Position numbers and translations under genes: made by a program
Assembly: GCA_049965975.1 (NCBI GenBank)
Contig: JBMFVN010000029.1
Span: 1 to 9,327 of the forward strand
Reading direction: 5' to 3'
DNA from: JAGDXZ01 sp049965975
Lineage (GTDB): Archaea > Micrarchaeota > Micrarchaeia > Micrarchaeales > CABMGC01
DNA: 9,327 bases
Part shown: piece after piece, positions 6,258-9,327 of the stretch
Layout of the letters: every line of letters begins with the position of its first letter
How positions within the stretch are numbered: the stretch's first letter is position 1
Notes under the pieces: generated by a model
The model's input: the letters and a program-made list of their open reading frames with translations, nothing else
What the model was told of the DNA's origin: nothing
Database searches by the model: none

Positions 6258-7015
6258 CTGCGCTGATACTGAGCAAGCAGCTTCCCGAAATTGGCGAAAC
6301 AGTGCTTATACGAATAAACAAGGTAATGCCCTTTGGAGCATACTGTTCGCTTGTAGAGTACAACATTGATGCGTATTTGCCGATAAACGAAGTAAACGCA
6401 GGCTGGATAAAGAACATACACGAGTTCATAAAGGAAGGCCAAAGCGACGTCGCCAAGGTAATTTTTGTAGACAAGGAGAAGCAGGCAGTAGACATTTCTC
6501 TCAAGAGGGTAAGCACAAAAGAAAAGAAGGACAAGCTTAACGAGTACAGCCTTGAGAAAAGGGCAGAGCAGCTGTTTAACCAAGCTGTTTCAGCTGCAGG
6601 CGTGCAAGATGCAGAGCTTGCTCAAATAAAGCAGAAAGCAGCAACAAAGTTCTCAACTTACTCCGAGCTTTTGGAGGCGGCATACGACAATAAGCCTCAG
6701 GTGAAAGAAGTTCTAGGTGTTGCTCTTTCAAGCGCATTGCACGAAATAGCTCAAAAGAATATAAAGCCAAAGGTGTTCAAAGTGTCTTACAAGCTCGAGC
6801 TTTCCGGCAAGAACAGAGTTGGCAATATACTAAAGATAAAGCAGGCCCTTGGCGAGGTAGAAAAGATAGGAGTAAACGTGATCTACGAAGGCGCCCCACA
6901 TTACCTTCTTAGGGCAGAAGGCGGTAGCTATCCAGAGGCAGAGGCAAAAATAAAGAACGCCACGGGCGTTTTGAGCAAGCATTCTGAGCTTAGCTTCACG
7001 ATTCAAAAAGCATGA
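6254..7015 (+). CDS. aif2a: Translation initiation factor aIF2 alpha subunit
   Basis: Alpha subunit of the heterotrimeric aIF2 that brings Met-tRNAi to the small ribosomal subunit. Of 253 residues, about 12-87 form the S1/OB domain (EIGETVLIRINKVMPFGAY, then YLPINEVNAGWIKNIHEFIK and AVDISLKRVS), 88-170 a helical domain, and 172-253 the alpha-beta domain that binds the gamma subunit (KPKVFKVSYKLELSG, then GVNVIYEGAPHYLLRAEGG). The length is slightly under the common 260-275. The GTG start overlaps the L44e stop (GTGA), typical of translational coupling. The gene sits in the gins-L44e-aIF2 cluster. The initiator tRNA it helps to deliver is encoded about 0.9 kb upstream on the same strand. Confidence 0.95.
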   Translation: MTALILSKQLPEIGETVLIRINKVMPFGAYCSLVEYNIDAYLPINEVNAGWIKNIHEFIKEGQSDVAKVIFVDKEKQAVDISLKRVSTKEKKDKLNEYSLEKRAEQLFNQAVSAAGVQDAELAQIKQKAATKFSTYSELLEAAYDNKPQVKEVLGVALSSALHEIAQKNIKPKVFKVSYKLELSGKNRVGNILKIKQALGEVEKIGVNVIYEGAPHYLLRAEGGSYPEAEAKIKNATGVLSKHSELSFTIQKA

Positions 7016-7019
7016 TTCT

Positions 7020-7772
7020 ATGAACGAATCCAAGATCGTTTACAAGAAGGTCAGCCTTCGCTCTCCAATCCTTATTGTGGGCTTGCCAGGAATTGGCAAC
7101 GTAGGCAACCTTGCCGCTCAATATCTTGTCCAGAAGCTTAATGCAAAGGAATTTGCCACACTTTATTCGCCGCATTTTCCTTACATAGTAATAGCCACTC
7201 CAGATGGCGGCTTCAGGCTTGTCAGCAACAGGTTCTATTATTACAAGAACAAGAAGCTAAGCCATGACCTTGTAATACTAATAGGCGACTACCAGCCGGC
7301 AAGCTCCGAGGGCCAATACGAGGTGAATGACAAGATAGTCAGGTTCTTCAAGTCTCTCGGTGGCAAAGAAGTCTACACGCTTGGCGGCTACAGCACAGAA
7401 GACAGATATGTTCCAAATCCAAGGGTCTTTGGAGTTACAAAAAGCAAAGCCATGCACGAAAAGCTTGAGAAGGCGGGGGTTGTATTCAACATAGCCCCAA
7501 GCCTTTCAATAGTTGGCGCGGCAGGCATGGTTCTTGCCTTTGCAGACGAGCAGCATATGCAAGTTGCTTGCATAATGGGCGAGACAGGCATGCTCGAAGT
7601 AGACGCCAATTCGGCAAAGAGCGTGCTCGAGGTGCTTTCAAAGCTCCTCAACATTGACATAGACCTCAAGGACATGAATAACCTGCAGAAAGAAACAGAG
7701 AAGTTCATTAAAGAGCTTGAGCAGGCGAGCAAGAGCGCGCAGCACGAGGAGTTTCCGAATTACATAAAATAA
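7020..7772 (+). CDS. PAC2-family protein (probable proteasome assembly chaperone homologue)
   Basis: A 250-residue soluble protein of the archaeal PAC2 family (COG2047/COG1938-like). Signatures are the opening SPILIVGLPGIGNVGNLAAQ (about 15-34), HDLVILIGDYQPASSEGQYE, the VYTLGGY stretch, and NIAPSLSIVGAAGMVLAFA in the second half, followed by a short charged helical tail. Members in Pyrococcus (PbaA/PbaB) chaperone proteasome assembly through a C-terminal hydrophobic-Tyr-X motif. Here the chain ends in Tyr-Ile-Lys, so the tyrosine is one place too far from the end for that motif. The ATG lies 4 nt after the aif2a stop, so it is likely the last gene of the operon, in the position PAC2 genes often hold beside aIF2-alpha and Nop10. 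No Shine-Dalgarno is visible. Confidence 0.88.
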   Translation: MNESKIVYKKVSLRSPILIVGLPGIGNVGNLAAQYLVQKLNAKEFATLYSPHFPYIVIATPDGGFRLVSNRFYYYKNKKLSHDLVILIGDYQPASSEGQYEVNDKIVRFFKSLGGKEVYTLGGYSTEDRYVPNPRVFGVTKSKAMHEKLEKAGVVFNIAPSLSIVGAAGMVLAFADEQHMQVACIMGETGMLEVDANSAKSVLEVLSKLLNIDIDLKDMNNLQKETEKFIKELEQASKSAQHEEFPNYIK

Positions 7773-7778
7773 CCAATA

Positions 7779-7791
7779 ACTAAATAATAAA
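7779..7791 (+). promoter_or_regulatory. TATA-like element for tRNA-Gly
   Basis: The A/T-rich ACTAAATAATAAA is centred about 23 nt before the tRNA 5' end at 7807. It lies in the 34-nt gap after the PAC2 gene and is the only promoter-like sequence there. Confidence 0.4.
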
Positions 7792-7806
7792 CAGCAGTGC
7801 AGGATT

Positions 7807-7890
7807 GCGCCGATAATCTAGCCTGGTAGGATACGAGCTTCCCATTTTTGGAAAAAGCTCGAGACCCGGGTCCAAATCCCGGTCGGCGCA
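7807..7890 (+). tRNA. tRNA-Gly(CCC) with 11-nt intron
   Basis: The acceptor GCGCCGA pairs with TCGGCGC, with discriminator A at 7890 and no encoded CCA; the GCGCCG start and A73 fit archaeal glycine tRNAs. The D-stem is ATCT/GGAT, the anticodon stem CGAGC/GCTCG. The 18-nt apparent loop resolves to TTCCCAA when 11 nt (7845-7855) are removed after position 37, giving anticodon CCC, which reads GGG. The T-stem is CCGGG/CCCGG with loop TCCAAAT, again C at position 55. The mature length is 73 nt. If the intron were placed otherwise the anticodon would change, but only the 37/38 site gives a standard loop. Confidence 0.93.
7845..7855 (+). other. tRNA-Gly intron (position 37/38)
   Basis: TTTTTGGAAAA lies between A37 (7844) and A38 (7856). 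In the precursor, TTCC (7839-7842) pairs perfectly with GGAA (7850-7853), leaving a 3-nt bulge AAA (7854-7856) next to the anticodon stem, while the 5' splice site lies in the 7-nt terminal loop CATTTTT. This is a bulge-helix-loop with the exact 4-bp central helix expected by archaeal splicing endonuclease. Confidence 0.85.
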
Positions 7891-7898
7891 TCTGTGCA

Positions 7899-7904
7899 TT
7901 TTTT
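7899..7904 (+). terminator. T-run after tRNA-Gly (possible terminator)
   Basis: Six T lie 8 nt after the tRNA 3' end. Archaeal RNA polymerase ends transcripts at T-runs, so this is a plausible terminator. The same T-rich stretch (7899-7908) could instead serve as a poor TATA element for the next gene, 31 nt downstream. Confidence 0.35.
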
Positions 7905-7934
7905 ATTTCTTAGCAGTAATTTACTATTGATTGT

Positions 7935-8282
7935 ATGAGAAACAATAAGCAAAACGTCGTGCCTTTCGTCTTGCTCATAACCGGCGGCCTGCTGATTCTG
8001 CTTGGGGGCATTCTAACAAGTGCATTTGCTGCATTCGGAATTTTCTTCATGAGGTTCTGCCCTATGTGCGCTGGCTTTCTAGGAATGTCAATGCTTGCCG
8101 GGATTGTGCTTGGTGCTGTAATACTTTACTGTGCTTTCGAGATTAACGCGTATCCCAGGCGTTCTAAGGAATTTGCAACAGCCGCGCTCGTAGCTAGTGT
8201 TCTCAGCCTTCTTAACGGAGGCGGCTTCTTCCTGGGCTTTCTGCTTTCTTTCATAGGCTCGGTATTTCTGCTCGCAAGCTAA
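7935..8282 (+). CDS. Small four-helix membrane protein, function unknown
   Basis: A 115-residue very hydrophobic protein. Likely membrane segments are about residues 9-36, 47-69, 81-95 and 97-114, separated by a short loop with FCPMCAGF (Cys42 and Cys45) and a basic loop YPRRSKEF. The glycine-rich end (NGGGFFLGFLLSFIGS) resembles many small archaeal and bacterial membrane proteins with paired glycine-rich helices, but I recognise no specific family. The CxxC pair near a membrane boundary could bind a metal or be redox active; this is speculation. The start at 7935 gives a basic N-terminus (MRNNKQN) before the first helix; no Shine-Dalgarno is evident. It ends 10 nt before the Mut7-C gene, suggesting shared transcription. 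Confidence 0.75.
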   Translation: MRNNKQNVVPFVLLITGGLLILLGGILTSAFAAFGIFFMRFCPMCAGFLGMSMLAGIVLGAVILYCAFEINAYPRRSKEFATAALVASVLSLLNGGGFFLGFLLSFIGSVFLLAS

Positions 8283-8292
8283 GAGTAAGTAA

Positions 8293-8778
8293 ATGAGGCT
8301 TGTTGCCGATATAATGCTTGCCAAGCTGGCCAGATGGCTTAGGCTTGGCGGCGTTAGCATAGAGAGTGCGCCTTATGTATCAGATGACAAGCTAATCAAG
8401 TATGTGAAAAAGAGGCGCGCATTGCTTTTGACGCTTGATGAAGCATTGGCCGAAAGGAGCAAAAAGCAAGGCTTCAGGGTGCTGCTTGTAAAAGGCTCAG
8501 GCATTGTTGAGCAGCTTGCATATGTCTCTGGCGTGCTCGGCCTAAGCCTAAGCGAAAAGCCTTCCGGCATTTGCCCATATTGCAACGCAAGGCTTGTAAA
8601 AGTGGAAAAGAAAAAGGTTTTGGAAAGACTTCCTGAAAGGGTAGCAAAAGAGCACAGGATTTTCTACTTGTGCAGGAATTGCAACAGAATATACTGGCAA
8701 GGCAGCCACTGGAAAGACATAAGCAAAAAGCTCAGGCTTGCAAAGTCTTTGTCAAAGCGCTATTCGGCTAAGAAATAA
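8293..8778 (+). CDS. Mut7-C RNase (PIN-like) domain protein with zinc ribbon
   Basis: A predicted RNA nuclease of the Mut7-C family (PF01927-type). The PIN-like part carries Asp6 in VADIMLAKLARWLRLGG (residues 4-20), Asp31/Asp32 and LLLTLDEAL with Asp49, the acidic residues expected for metal-dependent catalysis. The usual LLTRD is LLTLD here. A C-terminal zinc ribbon has CPYC (Cys94, Cys97) and CRNC (Cys127, Cys130), followed by the family's ending NRIYWQGSHWKDI. The 161-residue length is normal. The ATG at 8293 begins right at the conserved first strand. Its 3' end overlaps that of the convergent aEF1-beta gene by 11 bp. The substrate is unknown. Confidence 0.9.
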   Translation: MRLVADIMLAKLARWLRLGGVSIESAPYVSDDKLIKYVKKRRALLLTLDEALAERSKKQGFRVLLVKGSGIVEQLAYVSGVLGLSLSEKPSGICPYCNARLVKVEKKKVLERLPERVAKEHRIFYLCRNCNRIYWQGSHWKDISKKLRLAKSLSKRYSAKK

Positions 8779-9016
8779 GCGTTTCATCGAGTACCTCTAC
8801 TTCGTTTACTCCTTTTACCTTCCTAAGCTTGTCCTCGAATTCTGAGCTGCCAGTCTTGTCGTCATGAACGAACAAGACCTTTATCACCTTTATGCCGAAG
8901 GCAACGTCCTCGACTGCTATGCTTTGCGGATGCAGAGAATCTATTATCTGCTTCTTTACCTCTTCCGCGTTGTTGCCTTCTGGATAGACTCTAAAAAGCA
9001 CTGCTACGTCGCCCAT
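8768..9016 (-). CDS. ef1b: Elongation factor 1-beta (aEF1B)
   Basis: Nucleotide exchange factor that recharges aEF1A with GTP during translation elongation. The 82-residue protein has the family opening MGDVAVLFRVYPE, the core VEDVAFGIKVIKVLFV and the end KGVNEVEVLDETLIS, and is near the usual 85-95 residues. I prefer ATG at 9016, since MGDV is the normal family start and the ATG overlaps the upstream zinc-ribbon stop as TGATG; a GTG at 9019 would add one residue. A GAGGGA stretch a few bases upstream may act as Shine-Dalgarno. It is co-directional with the zinc-ribbon gene, a pairing found across archaea. Confidence 0.95.
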   Translation of the reverse strand: MGDVAVLFRVYPEGNNAEEVKKQIIDSLHPQSIAVEDVAFGIKVIKVLFVHDDKTGSSEFEDKLRKVKGVNEVEVLDETLIS

Positions 9017-9183
9017 CACGGTCCCTCAAATCCGCATACAGGGCATTTGTATGTGTGGAAGTTTTCCCTGCAGTCCCTGCACCTCACTATTGTTGCATTG
9101 CCGCACTTTGGGCATTTGAATTCGGTATAGTCTGTTGTGAGCTTGCCGCAGGAGCTGCATACTTTGCCAGGTAGTTCTGCCAT
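9016..9183 (-). CDS. Small double zinc-ribbon protein (DUF1610/HVO_2753-like)
   Basis: A 55-residue protein with four CxxC motifs: Cys9/12, Cys24/27, Cys35/38 and Cys47/50, enough for two zinc sites, and the conserved ending CPVCGFEGP. The family is widespread in archaea, often directly before aEF1-beta, and is thought to bind RNA or assist translation; no reaction is known. I chose ATG at 9183 (MAELPGKVCSSCG): a GGTG Shine-Dalgarno lies 5 nt before it and a TATA box is at 9219-9230. The open frame upstream to 9255 crosses that promoter and shows no family likeness. The stop overlaps the aEF1-beta start. Confidence 0.9.
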   Translation of the reverse strand: MAELPGKVCSSCGKLTTDYTEFKCPKCGNATIVRCRDCRENFHTYKCPVCGFEGP

Positions 9184-9188
9184 TTTAG

Positions 9189-9192
9189 CACC
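9189..9192 (-). promoter_or_regulatory. Shine-Dalgarno GGTG for the zinc-ribbon gene
   Basis: On the minus strand GGTG stands 5 nt before the ATG at 9183. It helps decide this start over the upstream open frame. Confidence 0.5.
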
Positions 9193-9218
9193 AAATTGAA
9201 GAAAAATATGTAAAGCAA

Positions 9219-9230
9219 AATATATAAAGC
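9219..9230 (-). promoter_or_regulatory. TATA box for zinc-ribbon/aEF1-beta operon
   Basis: On the minus strand the sequence reads GCTTTATATATT, centred about 41 nt before the ATG at 9183, giving a leader of about 15 nt. It is one of the best TATA matches in the window. Confidence 0.6.
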
Positions 9231-9260
9231 TCTCCGAATTTGATTCTGCTTGCATAGTTG

Positions 9261-9274
9261 CATATATATTAAAA
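9261..9274 (+). promoter_or_regulatory. TATA box for the tRNA at the right edge
   Basis: CATATATATTAAAA lies about 33 nt before the tRNA 5' end at 9300, divergent from the zinc-ribbon promoter 30 nt away. Confidence 0.5.
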
Positions 9275-9299
9275 AGAAAAGAGTGTAATCAATTCAATT

Positions 9300-9327
9300 G
9301 GGCATGTGGTGTAACTTGGATAGCACG
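9300..9327 (+). tRNA. Partial tRNA, 5' part only (cut by window edge)
   Basis: The last 28 bases start a cloverleaf: acceptor strand GGGCATG (9300-9306), TG at positions 8-9, D-stem GTGT (9309-9312) pairing with GCAC (9323-9326), and a D-loop containing the conserved GG. The anticodon is outside the window, so the amino acid cannot be given. The TATA box upstream supports a real gene start. Confidence 0.85.

Noticed and set aside
6064..6583. Minus-strand open frames over L44e and aIF2-alpha
   Set aside because: Antisense to well-conserved genes, rich in Cys, Phe and Ser as expected for reverse-frame translation of Lys- and Glu-rich coding regions.
7839..7856. Alternative anticodons for the 7807-7890 tRNA, such as TTC or TGG
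   Set aside because: They need non-standard loop sizes; the 37/38 intron gives a normal 7-base loop with CCC, and acceptor and A73 fit glycine.
9184..9255. Upstream extension of the zinc-ribbon gene
   Set aside because: It crosses the TATA box at 9219-9230 and lacks likeness to the family, and a GGTG ribosome site supports the ATG at 9183.
1..9327. CRISPR array, toxin-antitoxin, phage or other defence genes
   Set aside because: No regular repeats, and all sizeable coding frames except one small membrane protein are assigned to housekeeping or conserved archaeal families.

Overview
The window reads as archaeal, most likely a small-genome lineage of the DPANN type (Micrarchaeota-like is my best guess, from gene content and tRNA introns; it cannot be proved here). 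Archaeal hallmarks are a TFE (TFIIE-alpha) gene, a GINS subunit, ribosomal protein L44e (eL42), aIF2-alpha, aEF1-beta, a PAC2-family protein, an initiator tRNA with the A1:U72 pair, intron-containing tRNAs, TATA boxes about 25-35 nt before starts, and no encoded CCA on the tRNAs. The one bacterial-type element is a gyrB-gyrA pair, which several archaeal lineages acquired from bacteria.

Layout. 1-2864 (minus): gyrB followed 8 nt later by gyrA, which runs off the left edge. 2865-3010: divergent promoter region with one TATA box per direction. 3011-4336 (plus): a P-loop GTPase-like protein of the cyclic 2,3-diphosphoglycerate synthetase family, whose stop codon lies inside tRNA-Lys(CUU), 4327-4400. 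4507-5223: TFE with a long basic N-terminal extension. 5251-5337: initiator tRNA-Met with a 12-nt intron. 5360-5457: a large imperfect hairpin of unknown role. 5518-7772: a tight run of gins51, rpl44e, aif2a and a PAC2-family gene, recognisable as the archaeal cluster linking replication and translation but without rps27e and nop10 at their usual places. 7807-7890: tRNA-Gly(CCC) with an 11-nt intron. 7935-8778: a small membrane protein and a Mut7-C RNase-like protein. 8768-9183 (minus): a zinc-ribbon gene and aEF1-beta, overlapping at their junction and convergent with the Mut7-C gene. 9300-9327: the 5' part of another tRNA, cut by the window edge.

Together the genes are mostly information processing: supercoiling (gyrase), transcription initiation (TFE), replisome (GINS), ribosome and translation initiation (L44e, aIF2-alpha, initiator tRNA), elongation (aEF1-beta) and probable proteasome assembly (PAC2). 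There is no gap over 300 bp without a gene. I see no mobile element, CRISPR array or defence system. The points most worth a second look are the minimal tRNA introns, the CDS-tRNA overlap, the TFE extension, the hairpin ahead of the gins operon, and the reduced gins-L44e-aIF2 cluster.
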